From: Croceimicrobium sp965279135
GTDB lineage: Bacteria; Bacteroidota; Bacteroidia; Flavobacteriales; Schleiferiaceae
DNA length: 64,000 nt
Reading direction: 5' to 3'
Assembly (NCBI GenBank): GCA_965279135.1
Contig: OZ257133.1
Location: 2,046,001 to 2,110,000 of the forward strand
In this document: piece by piece, positions 8,490 through 16,963 of the stretch
Position numbering within the stretch: the first letter of the stretch is position 1
How the letters are laid out: every line of letters begins with the position of its first letter
The notes under the pieces: generated by a model
Database searches by the model: none
Told to the model about the DNA's origin: nothing
The model's input: only the letters and a program-made list of their open reading frames with translations
Position numbers and translations under genes: made by a program

Positions 8490-8750
8490 TTACTTAGCTC
8501 TTTCAATGATTTCTACTAATCTCCAGTTCTTAGTCTTGCTCAATGGGCGAGTTTCCATGATGCGAACGGTATCACCGATATTGCATTCATCTTTCTCGTC
8601 GTGAGCATGAAACTTCTTGGTAAGCTTAATAAACTTACCATACATAGGGTGCTTTTGCTTTTTCTCAACGGCAACTACGATTGACTTAGTCATCTTGTTG
8701 CTTGTTACCACCCCGATACGTTCTTTACGCAAGTTTCTTTTGTGATCCAT
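8490..8750 (-). CDS. rpsQ: 30S ribosomal protein S17
   Basis: An 86-residue OB-fold S17 (RKERIGVVTSNKMTKSIVV, ETRPLSKTKNWRLVEI). The ATG at 8750 is preferred over an in-frame TTG at 8759 because the family starts just before the RNLRKERIG block and because this leaves 14 nt after rpmC. A primary 16S rRNA binder of the 5' domain. Confidence 0.96.
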   Translation of the reverse strand: MDHKRNLRKERIGVVTSNKMTKSIVVAVEKKQKHPMYGKFIKLTKKFHAHDEKDECNIGDTVRIMETRPLSKTKNWRLVEIIERAK

Positions 8751-8764
8751 CTTTAACAATCGTA

Positions 8765-8965
8765 TTAAGATGCGCTAACTTCCGTACGAGCGCGAAGCTC
8801 TGTACTCAATCGAGCGATCAACTTTCTTTTATCTTTCAATTCCGCTGGATTTTCAAGCGGAGAAATGTGATGCGCCATGCGCAATTTGTCGTAATTGATC
8901 TTTTCCTCAGCAATTTGCTCAGTGATCTCTTGCGTGGTCATTTCTCTAATTACAGATGCCTTCAT
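8765..8965 (-). CDS. rpmC: 50S ribosomal protein L29
   Basis: A small two-helix protein, 66 residues from ATG 8965; a second ATG immediately upstream (8968) would give 67. Sequence MKASVIREMTTQEITEQIAE with the signature LRMAHHISPLENPAELKDKR is clearly L29. It sits at the tunnel exit beside L23. Located between rplP (11 nt) and rpsQ (14 nt). Confidence 0.95.
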   Translation of the reverse strand: MKASVIREMTTQEITEQIAEEKINYDKLRMAHHISPLENPAELKDKRKLIARLSTELRARTEVSAS

Positions 8966-8976
8966 CATTCTAAATA

Positions 8977-9399
8977 TTAGGCACCGGTATAATCCCGGCG
9001 TACGATAAACTTACATTTAACTGGTAGCTTCTGAGCAGCTAGACGCAAAGCTTCCTGGGCGATTTCAAAACTCACACCATCAAGCTCAAATAAAATGCGA
9101 CCAGGCTTCACTACCGCTACCCAGTGATCCAAGGCACCTTTACCTTTACCCATCCGTACTTCGGCTGGTTTTTTGGTAATGGGCTTATCTGGAAAGATAC
9201 GGATCCACAACTGACCCTCACGTTTCATGTAACGGGTTGCAGCAATACGCGCTGCTTCGATCTGACGGGAAGTAATAAATACCGAGTCCATGGCTTTCAG
9301 ACCGAAACTACCGAAAGCAATCTCTGCACCACGCTGGGAGTTACCCTTCATGCGGCCCTTAAACTGCTTTCTGTGTTTTGTTTTCTTAGGTTGTAACAT
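8977..9399 (-). CDS. rplP: 50S ribosomal protein L16
   Basis: A 140-residue L16 (MLQPKKTKHRKQFKGRMKG). It contacts A-site tRNA near the peptidyl-transferase centre. The conserved RMGKGKGALDHWVAVVKPG loop is present. Located between rpsC (24 nt) and rpmC. Confidence 0.98.
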   Translation of the reverse strand: MLQPKKTKHRKQFKGRMKGNSQRGAEIAFGSFGLKAMDSVFITSRQIEAARIAATRYMKREGQLWIRIFPDKPITKKPAEVRMGKGKGALDHWVAVVKPGRILFELDGVSFEIAQEALRLAAQKLPVKCKFIVRRDYTGA

Positions 9400-9423
9400 C
9401 TTACAATATTTTAAGCGCTAAGC

Positions 9424-10149
9424 TTATTTTCTTTTTCTTCTGTTACGTCCGCCACCTGCATTAGCGTTACCACTACCTTGACCGGTTTTCTTCTGGCCTG
9501 CGAATGGATTGCTCAAGTCGCGTCTTCCGTATACTTCACCTTTCATGATCCATACTTTAATTCCTAAGCGACCGTAAGTGGTATGTGCCTCGGTTAAAGC
9601 ATAGTCAATGTCTGCGCGGAAAGTGTGTAAGGGTGTACGTCCGTCCTTGTACATTTCGGAACGTGCCATTTCCGCACCGTTCAAACGTCCGGAAACCATA
9701 ATCTTGATCCCTTCAGCTCCCATACGCATCGATGCTGCGATAGCCATTTTCACAGCACGACGGTAAGAGATACGTCCTTCAATCTGGCGGGCGATAGAAT
9801 CAGCCACCAATTTGGCATCTAGTTCAGGACGCTTGATCTCGAAAATGTTAATCTGAACTTCTTTCTTGGTAAGCTTTTTAAGCTCCTCCTTCAATTTATC
9901 CACTTCCTGACCACCTTTACCGATGATAATACCAGGACGACTGGTAGTAATGGTAACGGTTACCAGTTTAAGGGTACGCTCTATAATGATGCGGCTAACG
10001 CTGGCCTTGTTAAGACGTGCATAGAGATAGTTACGGATTTTGGCATCTTCCGCGATTTTATCTCCATAATTACGTCCACCGTACCAGTTGCTGTCCCAAC
10101 CGCGGATAAATCCTAAACGATTTCCAATTGGATTAGTCTTCTGTCCCAT
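9424..10149 (-). CDS. rpsC: 30S ribosomal protein S3
   Basis: A 241-residue S3. The central KH domain carries the GXXG loop (IIIGKGGQEVDKLK, about residues 75-88), and the C-terminal domain has the KVWIMKGEVYG block. The tail after about residue 215 is a Gly/Asn/Lys/Arg-rich low-complexity extension. S3 lines the mRNA entry channel. Located 5 nt after rplV. Confidence 0.98.
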   Translation of the reverse strand: MGQKTNPIGNRLGFIRGWDSNWYGGRNYGDKIAEDAKIRNYLYARLNKASVSRIIIERTLKLVTVTITTSRPGIIIGKGGQEVDKLKEELKKLTKKEVQINIFEIKRPELDAKLVADSIARQIEGRISYRRAVKMAIAASMRMGAEGIKIMVSGRLNGAEMARSEMYKDGRTPLHTFRADIDYALTEAHTTYGRLGIKVWIMKGEVYGRRDLSNPFAGQKKTGQGSGNANAGGGRNRRKRK

Positions 10150-10154
10150 GTGGC

Positions 10155-10589
10155 TTATTCGTTTGTTTCGTTAGATTCTGCGGCTACCTCTGCTTGGTTA
10201 CGAGCGTTTACCACAATGGTTACATGATTACTACGTTTGCGAATGCGGTGCGCACGACCCTGAGGTGCAGGCTGAATACGCTTCAACATACGAGCGGAAT
10301 CAACCATTACACTTGAGATGTACAAACCGGCATCCTCGATACGCTCTCCTTCATTCTTCTGCTCCCAGTTGTTGATGGCAGAACGCAACAATTTCTCTAA
10401 TGGAATACTAGCGTGTTTTGGGCTGTGCTTTAAAAGGAAAAGTGCCTTTTCCACATCCATTCCACGTACCATATCTGCTACCAAACGCATTTTGCGTGGG
10501 CTGGTAGGGTAATTGCGCAGCTGAGCACTGGCCACGGTCTTACGCGCCTCTTTTCTCGCTTCAGCTATTTGTTTCTTTCTGGATCCCAT
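10155..10589 (-). CDS. rplV: 50S ribosomal protein L22
   Basis: A 144-residue L22. The core begins at about residue 20 (LRNYPTSPRKMRLVADMVRG) after a basic N-terminal extension, and the beta-hairpin that lines the exit tunnel (RMLKRIQPAPQGRAHRIRKR) is intact with no visible macrolide-type deletion. Located between rpsS (9 nt) and rpsC. Confidence 0.98.
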   Translation of the reverse strand: MGSRKKQIAEARKEARKTVASAQLRNYPTSPRKMRLVADMVRGMDVEKALFLLKHSPKHASIPLEKLLRSAINNWEQKNEGERIEDAGLYISSVMVDSARMLKRIQPAPQGRAHRIRKRSNHVTIVVNARNQAEVAAESNETNE

Positions 10590-10598
10590 AACCTATTC

Positions 10599-10880
10599 TT
10601 AGCGCTTGCCTTTATCTTTCTTGTTACCTCCGTGCCCGCGGAAAGTACGAGTCAAAGCAAATTCACCGAATTTGTGACCTACCATGTTCTCGGTAACGAA
10701 AACAGGTACAAAAGTTCTTCCGTTATGCACTGCTATGGTCTGACCCACCGCTTCGGGAAAGATCATGGAAGCACGGCTATAAGTCTTAATTACAGACTTC
10801 TTACCGCCTTCAGCCTGAGCTAAAACACGCTTTTCCAGCTTATGGTGTATAAATGGACCTTTCTTTAATGATCTCGCCAT
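10599..10880 (-). CDS. rpsS: 30S ribosomal protein S19
   Basis: A 93-residue S19 (MARSLKKGPFIHHKLEKRV; RASMIFPEAVGQTIAVHNG; HKFGEFALTRTFRGHGG). It sits in the small-subunit head next to S13. Located between rplB (6 nt) and rplV (9 nt). Confidence 0.98.
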   Translation of the reverse strand: MARSLKKGPFIHHKLEKRVLAQAEGGKKSVIKTYSRASMIFPEAVGQTIAVHNGRTFVPVFVTENMVGHKFGEFALTRTFRGHGGNKKDKGKR

Positions 10881-10886
10881 AGCTAA

Positions 10887-11711
10887 TTATTTTTTACGTC
10901 TTTCAATGATATACTTGTTCGAAGCCTTCTTAGGTGTACGAGTCTTGTAACCTTTTGCAGGAACTCCAGTACGTGAACGTGGATGACCTCCACTGGCACG
11001 ACCTTCACCACCACCCATGGGGTGATCTACTGGGTTCATAGCTACACCACGTACACGAGGGCGACGACCTAACCAACGACTGCGACCCGCTTTACCGCTG
11101 CGCTCCAATTGATGATCAGAGTTTCCGATAGCACCAATAGTAGCTTTACAGGTAATTAGGATCATACGCGTCTCACCACTTGGCATCTTGATGATTGCAT
11201 ACTTTCCATCACGAGCTGCTAACTGAGCAAAGGAACCGGCAGAACGGGCAATGATTGCACCCTGACCAGGACGCATTTCAATTCCGCTGATTACCGTACC
11301 TAATGGAATGTGCTCCAGGAAAAGAGTGTTACCAATTTCCGGAGTAGCCTTCTCACCGCTCATTACTTTCTGACCTACTTGCAAACCGTTTGGAGCAATG
11401 ATGTATCGCTTTTCACCGTCTGCATAAACTAATAAAGCCACGCGAGCGGATCGGTTAGGATCATACTCGATTGACTTTACTGTAGCAGGAATTCCATCTT
11501 TATCGCGCTTGAAATCGATCACACGATAGCGCTTCTTATGACCACCACCTAGTTGGCGCATGGTCATCTTACCCGTATTATTACGTCCGCCCGACTTAGA
11601 CTTCCCCTTTACAAGAGACTTCTCAGGCTTGCTGGCGGTTACAGTTTCAAACTGACCTACAACCTTAAAACGCTGTCCGGGAGTAACCGGATTTAATTTA
11701 CGTACAGCCAT
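10887..11711 (-). CDS. rplB: 50S ribosomal protein L2
   Basis: A 274-residue L2, needed for subunit association and peptidyl transfer. The C-terminal signature GVAMNPVDHPMGGGEGR, with the conserved His near the peptidyl-transferase centre, is intact. The C-terminal tail is basic. Only 2 nt from rplW. Confidence 0.99.
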   Translation of the reverse strand: MAVRKLNPVTPGQRFKVVGQFETVTASKPEKSLVKGKSKSGGRNNTGKMTMRQLGGGHKKRYRVIDFKRDKDGIPATVKSIEYDPNRSARVALLVYADGEKRYIIAPNGLQVGQKVMSGEKATPEIGNTLFLEHIPLGTVISGIEMRPGQGAIIARSAGSFAQLAARDGKYAIIKMPSGETRMILITCKATIGAIGNSDHQLERSGKAGRSRWLGRRPRVRGVAMNPVDHPMGGGEGRASGGHPRSRTGVPAKGYKTRTPKKASNKYIIERRKK

Positions 11712-11713
11712 AA

Positions 11714-12004
11714 TTAAATTTCGCTATAGAGGTCAATGGTTTCACCACTGCGAACCTGCACAATGGCTTTCTTATACTTACCAGTGTTACCACGGGTAAT
11801 ACCTTGTTTGGTATAGCGGAACTTTCGCTTTCCTGGCATTACCATAGTACGCACGCTTTCTACATTTACTCCGTAGAGCTCTTCCACTGCTTTGCGGATC
11901 TCAACCTTATTGGCATCCACAGCCACTTCGAAGGCAAAACGATTGTTGTCCTCGCTGTCGGCGGTAGCCTTTTCGGTAATGATTGGTTTAATCAAAATGC
12001 CCAT
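11714..12004 (-). CDS. rplW: 50S ribosomal protein L23
   Basis: A 96-residue L23 (MGILIKPIITEKATADSEDN; KVEIRKAVEELYGV; GKRKFRYTKQGITRGNTGKYKKA). It is the tunnel-exit docking site for trigger factor and SRP. Located 6 nt after rplD. Confidence 0.98.
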   Translation of the reverse strand: MGILIKPIITEKATADSEDNNRFAFEVAVDANKVEIRKAVEELYGVNVESVRTMVMPGKRKFRYTKQGITRGNTGKYKKAIVQVRSGETIDLYSEI

Positions 12005-12010
12005 GGTTAT

Positions 12011-12637
12011 CTATCTTAAAACAGTTTCAAGCTTCTCCAACGAATCTTCAGATAAAATCACTGTCTGCGCTTTCATGATCGCGTAAGTGTTTAATTCTGA
12101 GGTACTTACAACGTCGGAACCCTTAAAATTTCGGGACGACAAATATACAGCTTTATTTGACTCACCAAGTACCAGTAAAGATTTTTTGTCTTGAAGCCCT
12201 AAGGCGCTCAAAATCTGTAGGTAACTTTTAGTGCTCGGCTTGTCCATTTCCAGGGCTTCCAAAACCACAATATTCTGGTCTGCGGCCTTCTGAGAAAGTG
12301 CTGAACGACGGGCCAAAGCTTTCAACTTTCGGTTGAGTTTGAAACCGTAATTACGAGGACGTGGACCAAACACGGTACCACCACCACGCTGAACTGGACT
12401 CTTCAATGATCCCACTCGGGCATTACCAGTTCCTTTCTGACGGAAGAACTTCTTAGTGGTACGAGATACCTCAGCGCGTTCTTTCGCTTTGTGAGTACCC
12501 TGACGCTTATTGGCAAGGTGCTGTTTTACATCAAGATAAAGAGCGTGTTCATTTGGCTCAATCGCAAAAAACTCATCAGCCAAGGTCACCTTACGTCCGG
12601 TATCTTTACCTTCTTTGTTTAATACTGCTAATTCCAT
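12011..12637 (-). CDS. rplD: 50S ribosomal protein L4
   Basis: A 208-residue L4. The extended loop that lines the exit tunnel (KFFRQKGTGNARVGSLKSP, GGGTVFGPRPRNY) is present. In E. coli L4 represses the S10 operon; here no leader target is visible. The start overlaps the rplC stop by one base (TAATG). Confidence 0.98.
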   Translation of the reverse strand: MELAVLNKEGKDTGRKVTLADEFFAIEPNEHALYLDVKQHLANKRQGTHKAKERAEVSRTTKKFFRQKGTGNARVGSLKSPVQRGGGTVFGPRPRNYGFKLNRKLKALARRSALSQKAADQNIVVLEALEMDKPSTKSYLQILSALGLQDKKSLLVLGESNKAVYLSSRNFKGSDVVSTSELNTYAIMKAQTVILSEDSLEKLETVLR

Positions 12638-13263
12638 TACTTGGTGATTAATAGGATTGAGTTCTTAGGACCAGGAACCGATCCCTTAACAACCAATAGA
12701 TTCTTTTCGGCATCTACCTTAAGAACCCGTAGGTTTTCTACCATAGTCATGGCACCGCCCATACGGCCGGCCATGCGCATCCCTTTAAATACACGTGAAG
12801 GATCCGAACCAGCTCCAATAGAACCAGGAGCACGTAAGCGGTTATGCTGACCGTGAGTGGCCTGACCAACCCCACCAAATCCGTGGCGTTTTACAACCCC
12901 TTGAAATCCTTTTCCTTTTGATAATCCGGAGATGTCTACAAATTGACCTTCTGCAACGAATTGGTCAACTGAGATTTCCGAACCTTCCTTCAGCTCGATA
13001 TCGCCGAAGTCAGCATCGAATTCTTTAACCTTCTTACGAGGGCTCACTCCAGCTTTCTTGAAGTGTCCGCGCATTGCAGCAGGCACACGGCTTTCTTTTT
13101 GCTCACCGTAGGCTAGCTGAACGGCTTCGTAACCGTCTCTTTCAGAGTTCTTGATCTGGGTAACCACATTGGGTTCTACTTCGATGACGGTACACGGTAA
13201 GTTTTTACCGTTTTCGTCAAAGAGGCTTGTCATCCCGATCTTTTTACCGATCATTCCAGGCAT
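12637..13263 (-). CDS. rplC: 50S ribosomal protein L3
   Basis: A 208-residue L3 (MPGMIGKKIGMTSLFDENGK), one of the first proteins to bind 23S rRNA. The internal loop reaching towards the peptidyl-transferase centre (GFGGVGQATHGQHNR, GMRMAGRMGG) is present. Separated from rpsJ by 35 nt, the longest gap within the operon, in which no promoter match was found. Confidence 0.98.
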   Translation of the reverse strand: MPGMIGKKIGMTSLFDENGKNLPCTVIEVEPNVVTQIKNSERDGYEAVQLAYGEQKESRVPAAMRGHFKKAGVSPRKKVKEFDADFGDIELKEGSEISVDQFVAEGQFVDISGLSKGKGFQGVVKRHGFGGVGQATHGQHNRLRAPGSIGAGSDPSRVFKGMRMAGRMGGAMTMVENLRVLKVDAEKNLLVVKGSVPGPKNSILLITK

Positions 13264-13298
13264 TTGACAATCTATTTAAAATTAATACTCTATCTAAC

Positions 13299-13604
13299 TC
13301 AGACTTTAATCTCTACTTCTACTCCACTTGGTAGTTCCAACTTCATCAAAGCATCAATGGTCTTTGATGAAGAGCTGTAGATATCAAGCAAACGCTTGAA
13401 AGAAGAAAGCTGAAACTGCTCACGTGATTTCTTGTTCACGTGAGGTGAACGCAATACTGTATAGATACGCTTGTTGGTTGGTAATGGAATAGGACCATTA
13501 ACAATCGCTCCGGTACTCTTTACAGTCTTTACGATTTTTTCAGCACTCTTGTCTACCAAGTTGTGGTCGTAAGACTTAAGCTTTATGCGAATTTTCTGAC
13601 TCAT
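13299..13604 (-). CDS. rpsJ: 30S ribosomal protein S10
   Basis: A 101-residue S10/NusE (MSQKIRIKLKSYDHNLVDKS; GPIPLPTNKRIYTVLRSPHVNKKSREQF). Besides its head position in the 30S subunit it is the NusE antitermination partner of NusB and NusG. It follows fusA directly (14 nt) with no tuf gene between, the Bacteroidota arrangement. Confidence 0.98.
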   Translation of the reverse strand: MSQKIRIKLKSYDHNLVDKSAEKIVKTVKSTGAIVNGPIPLPTNKRIYTVLRSPHVNKKSREQFQLSSFKRLLDIYSSSSKTIDALMKLELPSGVEVEIKV

Positions 13605-13618
13605 CTTCTAATAATATC

Positions 13619-15718
13619 TTAATCGTTACCCTTTACTTTAGCGATCACATCTTCGGCAATGTTCTTAGGAGCCTCAGCAAAGTGAGAGAACTCCATTGTA
13701 GAAGTCGCACGACCAGAAGAGTTGGTACGCAAGTCGGTTACATATCCAAACATTTCAGATAAAGGCACTTTGGCTTTGATCGCTTTACTGTTGTTACGAT
13801 CACCCATACCTTCAACTACACCACGACGACGGTTAAGATCGCCCACGATATCACCCATATACTCCTCTGGAGTAAGCACCTCCAGCTTCATAATAGGCTC
13901 TAATAAAATTGGGCTAGCACTTGGAACCGCGTTACGGAAAGCCATCTTAGCAGCTACTTCAAAAGAAAGCTGATCAGAATCCACAGGGTGGAAAGATCCG
14001 TCCTTAAGAGTAACTTTCAGGCTATCGATAGGATATCCAGCTAATACACCGGTCTCCATCGCATCTTTAAATCCTTTCTCTACAGAAGGAATAAATTCTT
14101 TAGGTACGTTACCACCTTTCACCTCATTAACGAAAACCAATCCTGGCTCTTCGCTATCGCTAGGCTCAATCGTTACAACGATATCGGCGAACTTACCACG
14201 ACCACCAGTCTGCTTCTTATAAACCTCGCGGTGATCTACAGAACCGTTAATTGCTTCCTTGTAAGAAACCTGAGGAGCACCCTGGTTTACTTCCACCTTG
14301 AACTCACGTCTCATACGATCAATCAAGATATCGAGGTGAAGCTCACCCATTCCGGAGATTACGGTTTGACCGGTATCCTCATCAGTGTGTACACGGAAGG
14401 TCGGATCCTCTTCAGCTAGTTTAGCTAAAGCAATACCCATCTTGTCCACATCCGCTTTAGACTTAGGCTCTACCGCCAATCCGATTACCGGATCTGGGAA
14501 ATCCATAGATTCCAATACGATTGGAGCGTTCTCGGCAGAAAGGGTATCACCAGTTTTGATGTCCTTAAATCCTACCAATGCACCAATATCTCCTGCACCT
14601 AGCTCATCAATCTGATTTTGCTTATTGGCATGCATCTGGAAAATACGGGAGATACGCTCCTTTTTACCAGTACGGTTGTTTAATACATAAGAACCAGAAG
14701 GTAATGTACCTGAGTAAGCTCTTGTAAAACCTAAACGTCCAACGAATGGGTCAGTGGCAATTTTAAAGGCCAAAGCGCTGAAAGGCTCATCATAAGAAGG
14801 CTTACGCACTATAGACTCACCGCTATCAGGATCGGTACCTTGGATAGCATCGATGTCTACCGGAGCAGGCATCAATTCCATAACCATATCGAGCATGGTT
14901 TGCACCCCTTTGTTCTTAAAGGCTGATCCACACATCATCGGAACTACCTTGTTGGCAATAGTTGCCTCACGAAGGGCGTCCAAAATTTCGCGCTCGGTTA
15001 AAGATTCTGGATCTTCGAAATACTTCTCCATCAAAGTATCGTCGAACTCCGCTACTGCTTCCAATAATTTCTCACGGTATTCAGTCGCTTCATCCAACAT
15101 GTCCTCTGGAATGTCGATTTGCTCAAAGGTCATTCCCATATCGTGCTCGTTCCAAACGATTCCACGGAAGTTGATCAAGTCAACTACTCCTTTAAAATCA
15201 GCTTCGGCACCAATAGGTAATTGAAGTGGTAAAGCGTGGCTTCCCAACATCTCTTTTACCTGAGCACAAACATTTAAGAAGTCAGCTCCCTGACGGTCCA
15301 TCTTGTTCACGAAACCAATACGAGGAACATTGTAGTTGTTCGCTAAACGCCAGTTGGTTTCAGACTGAGGCTCAACCCCATCAACCGCAGAGAATAAGAA
15401 TACTAAGCCGTCTAATACACGTAGTGAACGGTTTACCTCAACGGTAAAGTCAACGTGTCCGGGGGTATCAATAATATTAATATGGTAATCATTACCACGG
15501 TAAGGCCAGCTTAAAGTGGTAGCAGCAGAGGTAATAGTAATACCACGCTCCTGCTCCTGCTCCATCCAGTCCATGGTAGCAGCACCGTCGTGCACCTCAC
15601 CAATCTTATGACTCACACCACCGTAATAAAGGATACGTTCGGTAGTGGTGGTTTTACCCGCGTCGATATGCGCTGCAATACCAATGTTACGGGTGTATGT
15701 TAAATCTCTTTTTGCCAT
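13619..15718 (-). CDS. fusA: Translation elongation factor G
   Basis: A 699-residue translocase GTPase of normal length. The G domain carries the P-loop AHIDAGKTTTTERIL (about residues 17-31), switch II motif DTPGHVDFT and NKMD for guanine recognition; domains II-V follow, with the catalytic domain IV segment around RGKFADIVV and a domain V ending in FSHFAEAPKNIAEDVIAKVKG. It drives tRNA-mRNA translocation and, with RRF, ribosome recycling. Cotranscribed between rpsG (26 nt) and rpsJ (14 nt). Confidence 0.99.
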   Translation of the reverse strand: MAKRDLTYTRNIGIAAHIDAGKTTTTERILYYGGVSHKIGEVHDGAATMDWMEQEQERGITITSAATTLSWPYRGNDYHINIIDTPGHVDFTVEVNRSLRVLDGLVFLFSAVDGVEPQSETNWRLANNYNVPRIGFVNKMDRQGADFLNVCAQVKEMLGSHALPLQLPIGAEADFKGVVDLINFRGIVWNEHDMGMTFEQIDIPEDMLDEATEYREKLLEAVAEFDDTLMEKYFEDPESLTEREILDALREATIANKVVPMMCGSAFKNKGVQTMLDMVMELMPAPVDIDAIQGTDPDSGESIVRKPSYDEPFSALAFKIATDPFVGRLGFTRAYSGTLPSGSYVLNNRTGKKERISRIFQMHANKQNQIDELGAGDIGALVGFKDIKTGDTLSAENAPIVLESMDFPDPVIGLAVEPKSKADVDKMGIALAKLAEEDPTFRVHTDEDTGQTVISGMGELHLDILIDRMRREFKVEVNQGAPQVSYKEAINGSVDHREVYKKQTGGRGKFADIVVTIEPSDSEEPGLVFVNEVKGGNVPKEFIPSVEKGFKDAMETGVLAGYPIDSLKVTLKDGSFHPVDSDQLSFEVAAKMAFRNAVPSASPILLEPIMKLEVLTPEEYMGDIVGDLNRRRGVVEGMGDRNNSKAIKAKVPLSEMFGYVTDLRTNSSGRATSTMEFSHFAEAPKNIAEDVIAKVKGND

Positions 15719-15744
15719 GATTTGTTCTTCCTATTTAGAGGGGT

Positions 15745-16218
15745 TTAGAATCTGCCAAAGTGAGCAAAAGCTTTGTTCGCTTCCGCCATTTTATGAGTAT
15801 CCATTCTCTTCTTCACCGCTGCACCTTCTTCTTTGGCAGCAGCCATAATCTCTGCAGCAAGACGATTGGCCATTGCTTTCTCATTACGCCTGCGAGCATA
15901 AGAGATCAACCATTTCATAGCTACAGAAATCTTGCGATCTGGACGAATCTGAACAGGAATCTGGAAGGTAGCACCACCAACACGCTTAGAGCGAACCTCT
16001 ACGTGTGGCATTACATTGTTAAGGGCTTCTTTCCACAATTCTAAACCATTGCCCTCTCCGGTCTTCTCGGAAACGATATCAATGGCATCGTAGAAGATGC
16101 GATAAGAAGTACTCTTCTTACCATCAAGCATCATCATATTTACAAAACGAGTTACCAGAGGCTCACCGAACTTCGGATCTGGTAATATGGGTCTTTTTTT
16201 AGCTCTTGCCTTTCTCAT
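15745..16218 (-). CDS. rpsG: 30S ribosomal protein S7
   Basis: A 157-residue S7 (MRKARAKKRPILPDPKFGEP). It is the assembly initiator of the 30S head and contacts E-site tRNA. The beta-hairpin VEVRSKRVGGATFQIPVQ is conserved. Located between rpsL (21 nt) and fusA (26 nt). Confidence 0.98.
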   Translation of the reverse strand: MRKARAKKRPILPDPKFGEPLVTRFVNMMMLDGKKSTSYRIFYDAIDIVSEKTGEGNGLELWKEALNNVMPHVEVRSKRVGGATFQIPVQIRPDRKISVAMKWLISYARRRNEKAMANRLAAEIMAAAKEEGAAVKKRMDTHKMAEANKAFAHFGRF

Positions 16219-16239
16219 GTCTTAATACCTCTTTAAGGA

Positions 16240-16620
16240 TTATTTTTTCGCTTTAGGACGTTTCGCACCGTACTTGGAACGACGCTGCATCCGACCATTA
16301 ACACCTGCGGTATCCAAAGCACCGCGCACAATGTGGTAACGCACACCTGGCAAGTCTTTCACACGACCCCCACGTACCAACACAATGCTGTGCTCCTGTA
16401 GATTGTGTCCTTCACCAGGGATATAGGCATTCACCTCATTTCCGTTGGTTAAGCGAACACGCGCTACTTTACGCATGGCTGAGTTAGGCTTCTTAGGAGT
16501 GGTGGTATACACACGCGTACATACTCCACGACGCTGTGGCGAAGACTGCAGAGCTGCAGACTTACTCTTCTTAGTAATTTTAGTACGTCCTTTCCGTACT
16601 AATTGCTGAATCGTTGGCAT
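16240..16620 (-). CDS. rpsL: 30S ribosomal protein S12
   Basis: A 126-residue S12, first gene of the super-operon. The decoding-centre loops TTTPKKPNSAMRKVARVRLT and RGGRVKDLPGVRYH are intact, with Lys at the positions where streptomycin-resistance mutations usually fall, so no such mutation is seen. The consensus promoter at 16677-16706 predicts a 5' leader of about 50 nt. Confidence 0.98.
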   Translation of the reverse strand: MPTIQQLVRKGRTKITKKSKSAALQSSPQRRGVCTRVYTTTPKKPNSAMRKVARVRLTNGNEVNAYIPGEGHNLQEHSIVLVRGGRVKDLPGVRYHIVRGALDTAGVNGRMQRRSKYGAKRPKAKK

Positions 16621-16676
16621 ACACCTTTATATATAAGCTATTTAATAAATTCGCTACCCCATATTTTTGGGGACTG

Positions 16677-16706
16677 CAAATGTAGAAGTTTTACACAAGG
16701 TGGCAA
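16677..16706 (-). promoter_or_regulatory. Bacteroidota-type promoter of the ribosomal super-operon
   Basis: On the minus strand a TTG (-33 element, plus-strand CAA at 16704-16706) is followed after exactly 19 nt by TACATTTG (-7 element, CAAATGTA at 16677-16684). This matches the Bacteroidota primary-sigma consensus TTG-N17-20-TAnnTTTG in every defined position. Transcription would start near 16670-16673, about 50 nt before the rpsL ATG. Confidence 0.82.
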
Positions 16707-16907
16707 GGCCTTTAGAAAAAATGTTTTAGGCTTTTGTTCAGGGACTTAGCGAAGTGATCTGAATTAAGGAAAACACTGGTAATTCGAGATTTTGAAAATC
16801 GATTCAAAACAGAATGAATTTTCGATAAAAATCACCCAAAAGCAATCAGAAATCGCAAATTTTAATCAAATCCAGAAAATCAATCTATTAAAAACCACGA
16901 ATCACCG

Positions 16908-16963
16908 CTACTTTCTACTTTCTACTTTATACTAACTACTAACTACTAGCTACCAGCTACTAA
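16908..16963. repeat. Short tandem CTACTTT / AACTACT tract
   Basis: Three exact copies of the 7-mer CTACTTT (16908-16928) are followed by two ACTAACT-type units and degenerate GCTAC units up to 16963. The tract ends exactly at the TGA of the minus-strand gene at 16964. It has no stem-loop character, so it is not a normal terminator. Confidence 0.85.

Larger units (their letters stand above)
16621..16963. other. Intergenic region upstream of rpsL
   Basis: A stretch of 343 bp without a gene. It holds the rpsL promoter (16677-16706), an AT-rich part of about 200 bp (16710-16905) in which nothing was recognised, and a pyrimidine-rich CTA repeat tract (16908-16963) that runs up to the stop codon of the next gene. 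No tRNA or other RNA gene was seen. Confidence 0.8.
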
